64,000 nucleotides of DNA from Anastrepha obliqua (GCF_027943255.1 NC_072897.1:21452044-21516043), one strand, 5' to 3'. Shown: positions 1-10,966, numbered from the stretch's first letter. A program made the numbers and translations. The notes: generated by a model not told the origin, from the letters alone.

Positions 1-430
1 TTTCGTTCTACATTAACAGAAATAATGCGCTGCCTAAAAGCAGAACGAAATTTTACTTAATTTGCCGAACTCCTTGATAACTCAGTCTATGAATATAATT
101 ATACCATCCACTCAACAACAAAAAAGAAACCAATAGAGATATTTTTCGGGAGAAGAGTCTCCACAGACCCAAGCCAGTTCGAAAAGGCAAGGGAGGAAAA
201 CATCTTAGAATTAAAAAATAAACAGGCAAAAGATCTTTGTTTTCACAACAAAAAAAGAGAAACCATAAAAATTTATCATCCAGGCGCAACTATCTATGTA
301 AAAATAAACAAAAGGTTAGGCACAAAAATTACCCCAAAATTCAAAAAAGAAATAGTAAAGGAGAACAAACACTCAACCATAGTAACAGAATCGGGAACAA
401 TAATTCACAAAAGCAATATAAAAAACTAGA
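1..430 (+). pseudogene. Errantivirus A pol, integrase C-terminal end (fragment)
   Basis: Reading from base 1, the translation matches the C-terminal end of gypsy/17.6-type integrase: a stretch typical of the end of the catalytic core (TLTEIMRCLKAE), then HSTTKKKPIEIFFGRR, then a basic tail ending in a stop at about 427-429. Integrase joins element cDNA to host DNA in the nucleus. An in-frame TAA at 58-60 breaks the frame. The gene is cut by the window edge, so length cannot be judged. It is followed almost at once by env, as expected for errantiviruses. Confidence 0.8.
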
Positions 431-1014
431 ATAAAACCGTCTAACCTTCTTTTCAGAACTCTCTTTATTTCGACCACCGCAACAATAGACATTTATGACT
501 ACTCTACTGCTCAACTGGTTACAATCAATGACGGGACAGCAAAAATTCAAAACGGAGCCTTTAGGCTAATACATATAATCGACCTTAACAAATACGAACA
601 ATTTCTAACGGACATTTACGGATACATTTCTTCAGACATTCCTAAGGATAGCATTTTACTACCTATCCTAAAGCACGAATTAGTCCAATCTCTCCAAATC
701 CTTGATACCCTTAAACCAGCAAACTTACGACAAAAAAGATCAATAAATATTCTAGTTACTGCCTGGAAATTTATAGCCGGATCCCCCGATCATGAGGATC
801 TAGAAGCAATATCAAATAATCTAAACCAGCTTAACAGCAATAATGATAAACAAGTTCTTATAAACGAAATTTTTAATGAAAAAAATTAATAACGTTACAC
901 AAATTGTGAATAAACTTTTTAATAATATACGGAAAGATATGAGTATAGTAAATGAAATGATCATTCATTTACAAAATAGAATTAGAATAATAAAAGAGGA
1001 ATTAATAAATATTA

Positions 1015-2108
1015 CCAGGTGTATAAGCTTAAATCCGCTGTTTTTTAGTAAAAAAAAATCCATTTTTTTTTATAGAAAGCAAAAAAATAATTTATTCAAA
1101 GTATTTGCCCTCGCTAGCTATACATTTTTCCCATCTCTCGGGCAATTTGTGTAAACCACGCCAAAAGAATTCTTCATCTTTCGAGGCGAATCACTCGTCA
1201 AGCCATTTCCGGACGTCTTCGTACGAATCGAGGTGCTGTTCGGCGAGCGCGTGACCCATCGATGAAAACAGATGATAGTCCGAAGTGGCCAGGTCTGGTG
1301 AATAAGCGGGATGAGGTAGCACCTCCCAATTGATTGTCTCCAAGTAGTGGAGTGGAGGAAAATCAGCTTCTCATGTCTTTGTTCATAACGAGGCCTTTTT
1401 TCACGCAAAGCACGGCGCAATTTGATGAGTTGTTGGTGGTAGCGATGAGAATTAACAGTTTCACCAGGTTTCAACAGCTCATAGTAAACGACACCCTGCT
1501 GATCCCACCAAACGCACAGCATCGTCTTGCGTCCAAAGCGATTAGGTCTTGATGAAGAAGTTGATGGTTGGCCGGGATCGACCCATGATTTTTTTCGTTT
1601 AGGATTCTCAAAGTATATCCACTTTTCATCGCTAGTCACCACAAGATGCAGGAACGACTTTCTTTTATGCCTAGCCAGCAAGATTTTGCATGTGTTTTGG
1701 CGTCGCTCCATCTGTCTATCGTTCAATTCATGGGGTACCCATTTTCCGACTTTTTGGACCTTTCCCATGGCACGTAAACGCATGGAAATGGCTGGTTGAG
1801 TGACACCTAACTGCTCGGCAAGCATTTTTTGCGATTGGGTATCGTCCTCATCTAAAAGAGCCTGCAATTCATGGTCCTCAACTTTTCTGGGTAGAGCTTC
1901 CGGCATATGCTCTTTTTTTTGCACAAAATTAGACATGATTACGCAAGGAAAAACGTGTGTTGCTGTATGAAATCACTGATGATGTGCAGTGATTGATGTA
2001 AACAGGTGTCGAGCCCATGCAAAAAAAAATATGACATTTCTATGGTAACTTGATATGCTCACCAACGCCATCTACGAGCAATCAGCGGATTTAAGCTTAT
2101 ACACCTGG
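1015..2108 (-). mobile_element. mauritiana-type mariner, internally deleted, in errantivirus env
   Basis: A 1094-bp element bounded by inverted repeats starting CCAGGTGTATAAGC (1015 onward; mirrored to 2108) and flanked by TA duplications (1013-1014, 2109-2110). The terminus resembles that of mauritiana-subfamily mariners. The element is about 200 bp shorter than the usual 1.28 kb, explained by loss of the helix-turn-helix coding region. It interrupts errantivirus A env, so it arrived later. Confidence 0.9.
1118..1936 (-). pseudogene. mariner transposase, N-terminal domain deleted and C-terminus frameshifted
   Basis: A 272-codon frame with clear mauritiana mariner transposase motifs: WVPHEL, a first catalytic Asp in VTSDEKWIYF, and KTMLCVWWDQQGVVYYELL. 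Right after the first nine residues the frame jumps to the segment DHELQALLDEDD, so roughly 55 residues of the paired-type helix-turn-helix DNA-binding domain are missing. Near residue 195 the sequence LIFLH should lead into the second catalytic Asp (HDNARPH) but shifts frame; the rest of the catalytic domain is readable only in another frame. The protein cannot be active. The start is the ATG at 1936, which matches the family's conserved start (MSNFV). Confidence 0.85.
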
Positions 2109-2539
2109 TAAATATGCCGTACAATGGGCAAAGAGGGATATATTAAACTCATTATTGTTAAACAAGAACGAAATTGAAATTGCACTTGAAAAATTAGAAG
2201 ATGATGAAATTCCATTTAAAAATGCGGAACAGGCATTAGAAATATCAGAAGTTAATGTTATTATGTCGGAGGATGGCTCCATGTGTAGAAGTCCACGCAA
2301 GTGGGGAAAGTTACTGATCGCCATTCACTTGGGAATGGCCAGGACGATTCTTCTGCATATGGTTCAAGCAGCTCACAACGGCCGGGATTAGCCCACGTAT
2401 CCTCTGGGTAGCTTCCGAACACCCGTTCGGGAGTGAGCTAAAGTGAGAAGGCGAAACACTCCAGGATAGCTGGTTGTGCGTTGGGTTTGGGACCCGCCAC
2501 TTAAAAATCCCCCCAATGAAAACTTTAAAAAAGCCTCGG

Positions 2540-3415
2540 ATGAGACCTCCCTATACTGATGACGACCCCTGCAAACGAACTAAGGAATACGATTTGAGGG
2601 CATGCACCTGAAATGTCCGGTCCCTTAATGGGGAAGGTGCCTCTGCCCGGCTGGTTGATGTCCTCGTGACAGTAAAGGCTGACATCACTGCCATCCAAGA
2701 GATGCGATGGACGGGGCAAGGAAAGAAAACCATTGGACCTTGCGACGTCTACTACAGCTGCCATGTAAAGGAGCGCAAATTCGGTGTCGGATTTGTTGTG
2801 GGAGAGAGACTTCGTCGCCAAGTACTGTCGTTCACTCCGGTGGACGAGCGTCTCGCAACAATCCGCATCAAAGCCAGATTTTTCAACATATCGCTAATTT
2901 GCGCCCACGCCCCGACGGAAGAGAAGGACGATGCGACCAAAGATTCCTTCTATGAGCGCCTGGAACGTTCCTATGAGTGCTGCCCCCGCCACGACATAAA
3001 AATCGTGCTTGGCGACTTCAACGCCAGGGTGGGCAAGGAGGGAATTTTTGGTCCAACAGTCGGAAAATTCAGCCTGCACAACGAAACATCCGGTAACGGA
3101 CAGAGGCTGATCGACTTCGCCGGGGCCCGAAACATGGTAGTCTGCAGCACCAGATTCCAGCATAAGAAGATTCACCAAGCCACCTGGCTGTCTCCTGATC
3201 GAAAAACACGAAACCAGATCGATCATGTTGTGATAGATGGAAGACACGCTTCTAGTGTATTAGATGTACGTACGATCCGAGGACCCAACATCGACTCGGA
3301 TCATTACCTTGTTGCAGCCAAACTGCGCATATGCCTCTGTGCAGCAAAAAACGTGCATCTACCTACGCAAAGAATGTTCGGCATCGAAAAGCTGCAATCA
3401 CAACAGACAGCCAGA
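2540..3415 (+). pseudogene. RTE copy A endonuclease domain
   Basis: Apurinic/apyrimidinic-type (EEP) endonuclease that nicks target DNA for target-primed reverse transcription. In frame from the ATG at 2540: NVRSLNGEG (metal-binding Asn), ADITAIQEMRW (catalytic Glu), GDFNARVG (Asp/Asn pair near 3010-3035) and DSDHYLVAAKL (C-terminal Asp-His near 3295-3320). A TGA at 2609-2611 sits where Trp is expected just before NVRSL. The frame is lost near 3410 and continues into the RT in another frame, which points to a one-base indel. Not translatable as one protein. Confidence 0.85.
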
Positions 3416-5508
3416 AGATCGCCACTCGACTCTCACTCCTGCTCTCAGAGAGTACTGCCCAACAAACCGGCATCCACGAACAATGGAGCAACATTTCTCG
3501 TTCTCTACGTACCGCCGCCGAAGAAGAAATCGGATTCCGGCGAGCCCGAAAAAACAACTGATACGACGAGGAATGTCATGCTGCCGCAGAAAGAAAGGAT
3601 GCCGCCTATAGAGCCACGCTGCGATCGGGCGCAACGCGAGCCATGTGGGATCGCTACAGAGAGCTGAAAAAGGAGGAGAGACGTATTATACGAAAGAAGA
3701 AACGAGAGACCGAAATACGTGAGTGCGAAGAGCTTGAGATGCTGGCCAACAGGAACAACGCCCGAAAATTCTACCAGAAAGTTCGGCGGCTTACAGAAGG
3801 TTTCAAGACCGGGGCGTTTTCCTGTAAGAACAAAGACGGCGAACTGGTGACTGACGTACAGAGCAATCTTAGATTATGGAGGGAACACTTCTCGAACCTA
3901 TTAAACAGTGACAGCTGCGCATGTCACCGAGAAAGTGAAGATCCCGATACCCCAATCGTTGATGACGGAATTGTCGTTCCGCTACCCGATCATGACGAGG
4001 TGAGAATAGCGATAACGCGGCTAAAGAACAACAAAGCCGCGGGCGCCGACGGACTGCCGGCTGAGCTATTCAAACATGGCGGCGAGGAGCTGGTAAGGTG
4101 CATGCATCAGCTCCTATGCAAAATATGGTCGGATGAAAGCATGCCTGCCGATTGGAATTTAAGTGTGCTCTGCGCAATCCATAAGAAGGGCGATCCTGCA
4201 ATTTGTGCCAATTACCACGGGATTAGTCTTCTAAATATCGCCTATAAGGTTCTAGCGAGCGTATTGTGTGAAAGGCTGAAGCCCACCGTCAACCAACTGA
4301 TTGGACCTTATCAGTGTGGCTTCAGACCTGGAAAGTCTACCATCGACCAAATATTCTCAATACGCCAAATCTTGGAAAATACCCATGAAAGGAGAATCGA
4401 CACACACCATCTTTTCGTCGACTTCAAAGCTGCATTCGACAGTACGGAAAGGAGTTACCTGTATGCCGCGATGTCTGAATTTGGTATCCCCGCAAAACTA
4501 ATACGGCTATGTAAGATGACGTTGCTCAACACCAGCAGCGCCGTCCGAATTGGGAAGGACCTCTCCGAGCCGTTTGATACCAAACGAGGTTTCAGACAGG
4601 GTGACTCGCTGTCGTGTGACTTCTTTAACCTGATGTTGGAGAGCATCGTACGAGCCGCAGAACTTAATCGCTCGGGCACAATTTTTTATAAGAGCGTACA
4701 ATTGTTGGCGTATGCCGATGATATTGACATCATCGACCTTAACAACCGCGCTGTTAGTTCTGCCTTCTCCAAACTGGATAAAGAGGCAAAGCGAATGGGT
4801 CTGGTGGTGAACGAGGACAAAACGAAGTACCTCCTGTCTTCAAACAAACAGTCGGCGCACTCGCGTATCGGCACCCACGTCACTGTAGACAGTTATAATT
4901 TCGAGGTTGTAAAAGACTTCGTCTATTTAGGAACCAGCATTAACACCGATAACAATGTCAGCCTTGAAATCCAACGTAGAATCTCTCTTGCCAACAAGTG
5001 CTACTTTGGACTAAGTAGGCAATTGAGTAGTAAAGTCCTCTCTCGACGAACAAAACTAACACTCTACAAGACTCTCATCATGCCCGTCCTAACGTATGGC
5101 GCAGAAGCTTGGACGATGACAACATCCGATGAAGCGACGCTTGGAGTGTTCGAGAGAAAGATTCTGCGTAAGATTTTTGGACCTTTGCACGTTGGCAACG
5201 GCGAATATCGCAGACGATGGAACGATGAGCTGTATGAGCTTTACGACGACATAGACATAGCGCAGCGAATAAAGATCCAGCGGCTACGTTGGCTGGGTCA
5301 TGTCGTCCGAATGGATACAAACGCTCCGGCTTTGAAAGTATTCGATGCGGTACCAGCTGGTGGTAGCAGAGGAAGAGGGCGGCCTCCACTGCGTTGGAAA
5401 GATCAGGTGGAGAAGGACTTGGCTTCACTTGGTGTGTCCAACTGGCGCCGGTTAGCACGAGAAAGAAACGACTGGCGCGCTTTGTTAAACTCGGCCAAAA
5501 TCGCGTAA
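3370..5508 (+). pseudogene. RTE copy A reverse transcriptase domain
   Basis: The RT half of the RTE polyprotein. A long open stretch runs from 3643 to the stop at 5506-5508, and the same frame extends upstream to about 3370 except for a TGA at 3559-3561, again in place of a Trp codon. Visible motifs: NNKAAGADGLPAELF, GFRPGKSTIDQIF, VDFKAAFDS (catalytic Asp), the RGFRQGDSLS turn and YADDIDII (catalytic YADD, near 4711-4722). The tail contains WLGHVVRM and GGSRGRGRPPLRW, typical of the RTE C-terminus. The 621-codon uninterrupted part is complete through the RT core. Function is prevented only by the upstream lesions. Confidence 0.88.
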
Positions 5509-6396
5509 GCGGTTATCGCGCCAATTAAGAAGAAGAAGAATGTTATTAACAAAAATTTTACAATTTTTTATATGGTAAAAATACCATTAACAATTAAAGA
5601 AAATTTTCAAAAAATTATTATAAGACCTGTAATAAAAGCAAATAACACTATAATTAATGTCGAATATAGTGAAATATTAAAAGGAAACAATCAAGTTTAC
5701 GGAATAAAAACTCATTGTAATAACTATAAGATAATTGAAATTTGTAAACAAAAGCAGATAGTTAATATAACTAATAGTAATTGTATACCTAGAATAATTA
5801 ATAGCTTTAATTCAACTTGCACCATAAGCAACGGGCACCATATTCCACATATTGAAGAAATAAAATCAGGCATTTTACTACTTAATGGCTTTGTGGGAAA
5901 AATAAATGCTGACGCAACAACCCAGAACTTGACGGAAACTCATGTTATCAACTTCCATAACTCAACATTGAAAGTTAATAATCAAATATTCATCAATTAT
6001 GAGGTAATTCCTCCTCCAGCTATCCCAGCTGTCCTACAACCAGCACCAATCGAAAACGAACGAATTGAATTCCTTTCACTAAAATCTCTGCAAGAACTGC
6101 ATATAAATAATACCCGAAAAATAAATCTCCTAAAGACAGCAGCAATATCAACTGGCTCACTTTCACTTGGATCAATTGCAGCTATTACTTGCATAGCCCT
6201 AATATTTTTCAAATTTTGGAGGAAAACTCAAAACAAAATAATCATCGCACAAAGCCTAGACAGCAACCAAATGCCTCCAGCAGGCCTCAACTTGGGTCAA
6301 CTCAAAGATCTGCCAAAATATCAACCAAGATATGTAAGTTTCAATAACTTACCCTATTTCTAACAACGCTCGAGGACGAACGTTTTTAAGAGGGGA

Positions 6397-6739
6397 AGTG
6401 TTAACGTGGCTAATGTTAACTTTTCACACGCCGATCAGCAACATGAGTACAGCGGATGTACAACGCTTACATAGCGCTTCCCACAATATTCCAGACGCAC
6501 TGTCAGCAGAAAAGCCAACGGCAGCAACACCCCAATTTGATTAGGCCGGATGTTATGCACGCGCCACCAAAGTCAGCGATTCCTGGAAATTGCTCACGCC
6601 ACCACAGGTAGCTCGGTGCATTTTAAGTTTAGGTTTTAGATTAAGAAATTTTTTAATTCAGTTTTAGATTGAACTCAATAAAGAGCGGTCATACCGCAAT
6701 CTTTTTTAAAAAGAGATTTCCACGCGAAAATCTTTAACT
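6397..6739 (+). repeat. LTR of errantivirus A (3' LTR)
   Basis: Begins AGTGTTAAC right after a purine-rich tract (aagagggga) and ends near TTTAACT, matching the AGT...ACT style of gypsy-group LTRs. An AATAAA signal lies at 6677-6682. The 5' LTR is outside the window, so the edges are estimated from the purine tract and terminal bases and not from a pairwise match. Confidence 0.6.
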
Positions 6740-6852
6740 TGTATATTAATATGCATACAAACTTACAACGAACGGAAAATGTATGTATGCCTATAAAAAA
6801 CAACAACTGCGACCGCCTTCTAGTCCGTCAGTGAAAAGTTGGGATATGTATA

Positions 6853-7270
6853 CCCTACGATCAAAAAGGACCGGGAAGGGAATGTTGACTGTTTTCTTCG
6901 ATTGCCAAGGCGAACTGCACCATGAGTACCTTCCATCGGGCGAGACAGTCAATAAAAAATATTACTTATCCGATTCGAAGCCTTTGAGAGATGCTGTATG
7001 TTGCAAACGGCCGGAAATGTGAGCAAACTATTCTTGGATTTTGCATGATGATAACGCGCCATCGCACCGATCAAAGGGATCAAAGAGAATACGACGAAGG
7101 AGGCGAAGGCAACGTCGGCCTACCGGGGGTGTTTGGAGGACTGGATTAAACGTTGGCACATGTGTGTTGCTTCAGACGGGTCATATTTTGAAGGAGATAA
7201 TATGAATTTGCCTGAAATTTAACTCTGTTTTGTTTTATTTAAACATTCCCGGTACTTTTTGATCATAGGG
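6853..7270 (+). mobile_element. Short mariner deletion derivative (418 bp)
   Basis: Terminal inverted repeats CCCTACGATCAAAAAGGACC (6853) and, on the other strand from 7270, CCCTATGATCAAAAAGTACC are flanked by TA at 6851-6852 and 7271-7272. The left repeat is followed directly by mid-transposase coding sequence (GMLTVFFDCQGELHHEYL, then a stop after KRPEM), a trace of the second catalytic motif (HDDNAPSH in another frame near 7045), and the C-terminus (EDWIKRWHMCVASDG, near 7136-7180). The N-terminal half and part of the catalytic core are therefore deleted. Non-autonomous. Confidence 0.8.
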
Positions 7271-7963
7271 TACATATATATGCCGCTTTGCGGACAGCAA
7301 AATGTGATTCGCTGGAATTGTTCAATGAATCTAAGTCGCATTAACTCGCGACTGTCGAACAGTTAGAAGACATATTTACATACATATAAGGGTGCATACA
7401 TACATACGGAGCCGCGGCCACTCGACATGACAAAAATTCAAGATTTATCAAATATTGGCAAATAATTCCACGCGAAATATTCTAATATTGACTATTTTCA
7501 AATGGTCGCGAAAATTGACATATGGGCGGCTCGTTTTATAAATGAAAGTACTTTGCTCCTAGAAATATGAGCTCGAACTTATGAATGAATTTACTTTCGT
7601 TGTGATATGCAATATTTGGGACTGTTCAGCGCCGTCGCGACTAAAAGAATCGTGGGCGCTGCTACTGCGTCTACGAATGTATTTTGTTTTTGTATTCGCT
7701 AAGCTTAGATTTTGGCTTCGGACGACATACGCATGTTGAGGCATGTGTTTTGTTGTGTTCTAGAACATTTTGGAATGCGTGGTGGCAATGCGGCCATCGC
7801 GTTGCGCTTGCTGCTGCTTTTGCGTCAATCAAGGTATTTTGTTTTTGTAATTGCAATATTCGGAATCTCGACTGCCGGTAGACAAAAGTACAGGGAAGCA
7901 AAAAGGGAGCGCTGTGCTCGCGCATATATGTATGTATGTATGAACGTGAATGGATGTAGTTAC
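7271..7963. other. Unassigned AT-rich sequence
   Basis: No coding region I can support. Open frames here are short and lack recognisable motifs. ATGTATGTA-like microsatellite runs are present near 7375-7410 and 7920-7942. Confidence 0.5.
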
Positions 7964-7971
7964 ATACATAT

Positions 7972-8497
7972 TAGGGGCGGGATTATTTTCGAATAATATT
8001 CGAATAAACATTATTCGAATAAAACGAATAATACTATTCGTTTCAAATAATTCGAATAGTTCATTATTCGAATACCTTACTATTCGAATACCTCACTATT
8101 CGAATAGTTTACTATTCGAATACCTTACTATTCGAATACCTCACTATATATTCATTTACATCAGGGAGAAAATGCTTTTAAAAATATAAAAATTACATTG
8201 GCCCTTCTCATGGTGCATGCACTTGTACATAAACCGATTAGTAGTTCGCTAATCTAAATAAATATTTACCAAAAATGTTAGAATAGTGAAGTATTCGAAT
8301 AGTGATGTATTCGAATAGTAAGGTATTCGAATAGTAAGATATTCGAATAGTAAGGTATTCGAATAGTGAGGTATTCGAATAGCATTATTCGAATAAACGA
8401 ATAAAAAATTCGAATAAATATTATTCGAATTACGAATACCTCTCGAATAAAAGATTTTATTATTCGAATAATTTTTATTCGAATAGTCCCACCCCTA
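7972..8497. mobile_element. hAT-like foldback element with TTCGAA minisatellite arms
   Basis: A 526-bp non-coding element with ends TAGGGGCGGGA (7972) and TAGGGGTGGGA (reverse strand from 8497), flanked by an exact 8-bp duplication ATACATAT (7964-7971, 8498-8505). An 8-bp duplication fits hAT transposases. Both arms contain arrays of about 15-17-bp units built on TATTCGAATA followed by CCTTAC or CCTCAC (about 8060-8140), with the inverse arrangement at about 8279-8380. The arms can pair, leaving a roughly 140-base AT-rich centre. No transposase is encoded, so it must be mobilised in trans. Confidence 0.85.
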
Positions 8498-8505
8498 ATA
8501 CATAT

Positions 8506-9100
8506 GAATACAATTATTTTGTAGGGTATTGAGAAGGCAAGTAGGTATATATATATGTATAGTATGTATACTAGGGGATAAAGTGGGTATATGTATATAC
8601 ATATACCCACCTACATATACTTTAAAGCAGAATTTTTTTTGCACTTGTTAGGAAGAAACTCGCTCACTAGTGCCTATTTATATTTGACTTCTTGTGATGT
8701 GCTTTGACATGTGTAAATACATAAGCCAAGGTTATTTCGGCTTACATGAAAACATAGATGTACATATGAAACGAAGATGTTGTTGTTGCACTTGTGCATT
8801 ATTGTTTTTATGTACAAATGCACATATGTAAATACATATGTATGTAATATGCTGCCGCATACATAAACTATAAATTTACATAAAATATGAAATAAGTATT
8901 GGCTTATCCTAAACGATTATTTTATTTGTGAATATATGTATGTATTACATTTCATAATGTTATATACATATGTATGTGCATTAAGTAAATACAAAGTTTG
9001 TACATTCATTTATGTATGTCATGAAAAAACGCTATGAATTTCTTTCAGAACTTTATTAAAAATTATCTTCGTCACGTGCACGCATATGTTTATACATGGA
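8506..9100. other. Unassigned AT-rich sequence with a short palindrome
   Basis: Microsatellite-like ATATGTATGTA runs and a palindrome around 8585-8612 (GGGTATATG...CATATACCC). No gene recognised. Confidence 0.5.
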
Positions 9101-9149
9101 CTTCACAAACGCAGTAGCAGAAGCAAACGCACCGCGCCGCCCAAAGTGT

Positions 9150-10055
9150 TTTTTTTTATTTAAGCCTAGCCATAGAACTTTTCACATCTATACAGACGGC
9201 TCGAAAACTCCAGACGGAGTGGGAGCGGGTATTTACTGCTCAAAACTAGGAATAAGCAGCCTATCAAGCTGCCAGACCACAGCAGTAATTTCCAAGCGGA
9301 AGTTTTTGCTGTGAGGAAAGCCGCGGAGCTATCCTACACTATAACAAGAAAGAACTCAACAATTAATATATACGCGGATAGTCAAGCAGCAATAAGAGCA
9401 ATAAGCTCATATTGTATTAAGTCCAAAAATGTTCGACGTAGCAGCTAGGACATAGAAAGGCTAGACGGAGAAAGTAGGCTGCATATCTACTGGGTACCTG
9501 GTCACAAAGGCATTATGGGGAACGAAATAGTAGATGAGATAGCAAAAAGTGCTGTGAGACTACCATTTGAACAAGAGAACGACATACCAAAACCGTTAAA
9601 CACAATATACAACGAAATGGACGACCACATCAAAAGGCAAGTGGAAGCTAGGTGGACTAACCTGACCACATGCAAAACAGCAAAAGTCATGTGTAGAACT
9701 AACGACAAAAAACTGACTCAATTCGTACTTACGCTCTCGCGAAAGGAATGCAGAACTATCATAGGTATGCTAACGGGTCATAATCTATTGGCTGCACATG
9801 CGTACAAGAGAACACCTTCTGTGCGTTTGTCCGGGATTATTAAAAACGCGACTAAGATGCCTGGGAGCCCCACTGTTTGAGGGTCTGGAAGACGTCTCAA
9901 AAGCGGAGCTCCCAGCCCTACTTAGATTCGCCAAAAGCGCTGACATCCTACATGATGTCTTCTTTAGGTATTCATAGAGGTCGGTCTTCATTTGGTATCG
10001 CTAGGGACCAAAAGGTCTATGCGTGGCTTATTGCCAACCAGGCTAACCTAACCTA
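9150..10055 (+). pseudogene. Loa-type non-LTR element, 3' end with RNase H domain
   Basis: 5'-truncated, frameshifted copy of ORF2 of an RNase H-bearing (Loa/I-group) non-LTR retrotransposon. The RNase H residues can be followed across frames: FHIYTDGSK (near 9178-9205), YADSQAAIRAI (near 9372-9402) and YWVPGHKGIMGNEIVDEIAK (near 9488-9547). A conserved downstream segment MLTGHNLLAAHAYKR follows at about 9766-9810. The tail ends in CTAACCTAACCTAACC, similar in style to the CCTA tails of the other Loa copies here. Confidence 0.75.
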
Positions 10056-10059
10056 ACCT

Positions 10060-10325
10060 TTTTATTTATTCCTTTTTTAATGTAATCGTAAAAAAAATTG
10101 TAATAAATTTTATGTATCCGCTTATAATTTCAAAAGTAACAAAATAGTAAAAAAATAAGCAGTCGCAGAAATAAACGCACCGCGTATTTTTCCTCGCCAT
10201 ATGTTAGACTCGATATCAATTCCCGGCGCCAATTTTCTTTTTTCATTTTTCTTTTATGTAATCGAAAAAAAAATTTGTAATAAATTTTACGTATTCGCTT
10301 ATTATTTCAAAAACTTTTGTAAGTA
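10060..10325. repeat. Diverged direct duplication of about 175 bp
   Basis: 10070-10140 and 10248-10312 are similar (shared: TGTAATCG, A-run, TTGTAATAAATTTTA, CGCTTAT). The block gcagtcgcagaaataaacgc at 10162 also echoes gcagtagcagaagcaaacgc at 9110, just before the Loa fragment. The Loa piece probably inserted into a tandemly repeated AT-rich sequence. No coding content. Confidence 0.55.
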
Positions 10326-10502
10326 GTAAAAATTTAATTGGTTTAATGTCGAGGTGAGAAATGTGTTGTGTGTTGAGGTGAAGATGTGTGGTGATTCAAT
10401 TTTTGTGTGGACAGAACTCAGTGTGGTGTCTATAAAGTCGGTGTTCTAAAATCCCTTACTACAAATCTTTCAAATCTCAATTGTACTAAAAATATTTAAC
10501 AG

Positions 10503-10651
10503 TAACATTTGCTCCTTCTCATTCCATTAACGTTCTCTGTTAATATTCTCTGCAAGTATCATCAGAGAATGTTAATGATAATTATCTAGTCTAATGATAA
10601 TTAACATATCACACCAGAGAATGTTAATGGAATGAGAAGGTGCAAATGTTA
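10503..10651. repeat. Short hairpin element (MITE-like)
   Basis: Arms 10503-10539 and 10615-10651 are inverted copies with about two mismatches over 37 bases (TAACATTTGCTCCTTCTCAT against TAACATTTGCACCTTCTCAT). The loop holds two further copies of AGAGAATGTTAATG-like sequence. A clean target duplication is not visible, so the element type is unknown. Confidence 0.65.
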
Positions 10652-10689
10652 ATATAAATGAGATTTTTTCGGGTACTAATTTGTAGATT

Positions 10690-10872
10690 CATACTAAGGG
10701 ATTTTCAAATTCAACTTTCCTCACTAGTGGGGGATTGCAGATATTTACCACGCTAGTGGAGGGTTTCTATATTTACTTACCTCGCTAGTAGAGGAATTCA
10801 GATTTTTCCGGCGTTTACCACACTACTAAGAGATTTCATAAGATTTTTCGCCACACTACTAAGGGATTCGAC
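10690..10872. repeat. Degenerate tandem repeats (about 40-45 bp)
   Basis: Five spaced copies of a motif CTAGTGG-GGATT / CTACTAAGGGATT (near 10723, 10752, 10787, 10832, 10858), most preceded by TTACC-AC. An outlying relative, atcccttactac, is at 10451. Non-coding. Confidence 0.5.
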
Positions 10873-10966
10873 TTATTTCATGCCCACAGCGAAGCGAATG
10901 AATTTGCAATTGAGAAACGCGCGCAGCCAATTAATTTGTGGCGCATAAGCTAAAGTCGACGGAATT

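Larger units (their letters stand above)
2264..5538 (+). mobile_element. RTE-clade non-LTR retrotransposon, copy A (near full length)
   Basis: A 3275-bp insertion flanked by a 10-bp duplication AATGTTATTA (2254-2263 and 5539-5548). It has a short 5' leader, an apurinic-type endonuclease, a reverse transcriptase, almost no 3' UTR and an (AAG)n tail, the standard RTE plan. The endonuclease of such elements is often mis-annotated as 'craniofacial development protein 2'. It carries two TGG-to-TGA nonsense codons and one frameshift and is otherwise intact, so it is fairly recent. Copies B (32560-33087 plus 38609-40348), C (42383-43145) and D (55045-55480) belong to the same family. Confidence 0.9.
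431..6363 (+). pseudogene. Errantivirus A env (split by two insertions, defective)
   Basis: Three exonic pieces (431-1012, 2111-2263, 5549-6363) make one env-like gene. The first piece follows a splice-acceptor-like ttttcag at about 449-455, consistent with the known spliced env mRNA of errantiviruses. It contains a furin-type RQKR site at about 731-742 followed by a hydrophobic fusion-peptide-like stretch. The last piece has several Cys residues and a hydrophobic membrane segment near 6140-6215 followed by a basic cytoplasmic tail. A frame change occurs near 876. Insertion of a mariner and an RTE element makes the gene non-functional. Env is the envelope glycoprotein of these insect endogenous retroviruses; this is an old genomic copy. 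Confidence 0.75.
1..6739 (+). mobile_element. Errantivirus A: 3' part of a gypsy-type LTR retrotransposon
   Basis: The window opens inside the pol gene of a gypsy-group errantivirus and runs through env into an LTR. In order: integrase C-terminus (1-430), env in three pieces (431-1012, 2111-2263, 5549-6363), a purine-rich tract at about 6389-6396 and an LTR from 6397. Env is interrupted by a mariner (1015-2108) and an RTE element (2264-5538); removing both leaves one collinear gene. The 5' LTR, gag and most of pol lie outside the window. The copy is defective: it has an in-frame stop in integrase and a frame break in env. Family assignment rests on gene order and env features; the exact family is not determined. 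Confidence 0.85.

Noticed and set aside
2666..3400. Host gene 'craniofacial development protein 2'
   Set aside because: That label is a known mis-annotation of RTE endonucleases; here it is followed by the RT and bounded by target duplications.
7671..7996. Overlapping open frames on both strands
   Set aside because: Frames on both strands without motifs or splice context; composition looks like ordinary intergenic DNA.
8050..8390. Regularly spaced repeats resembling a CRISPR array
   Set aside because: Units are contiguous minisatellite copies inside an inverted-repeat element with an 8-bp duplication; no unique spacers, and the DNA is eukaryotic.
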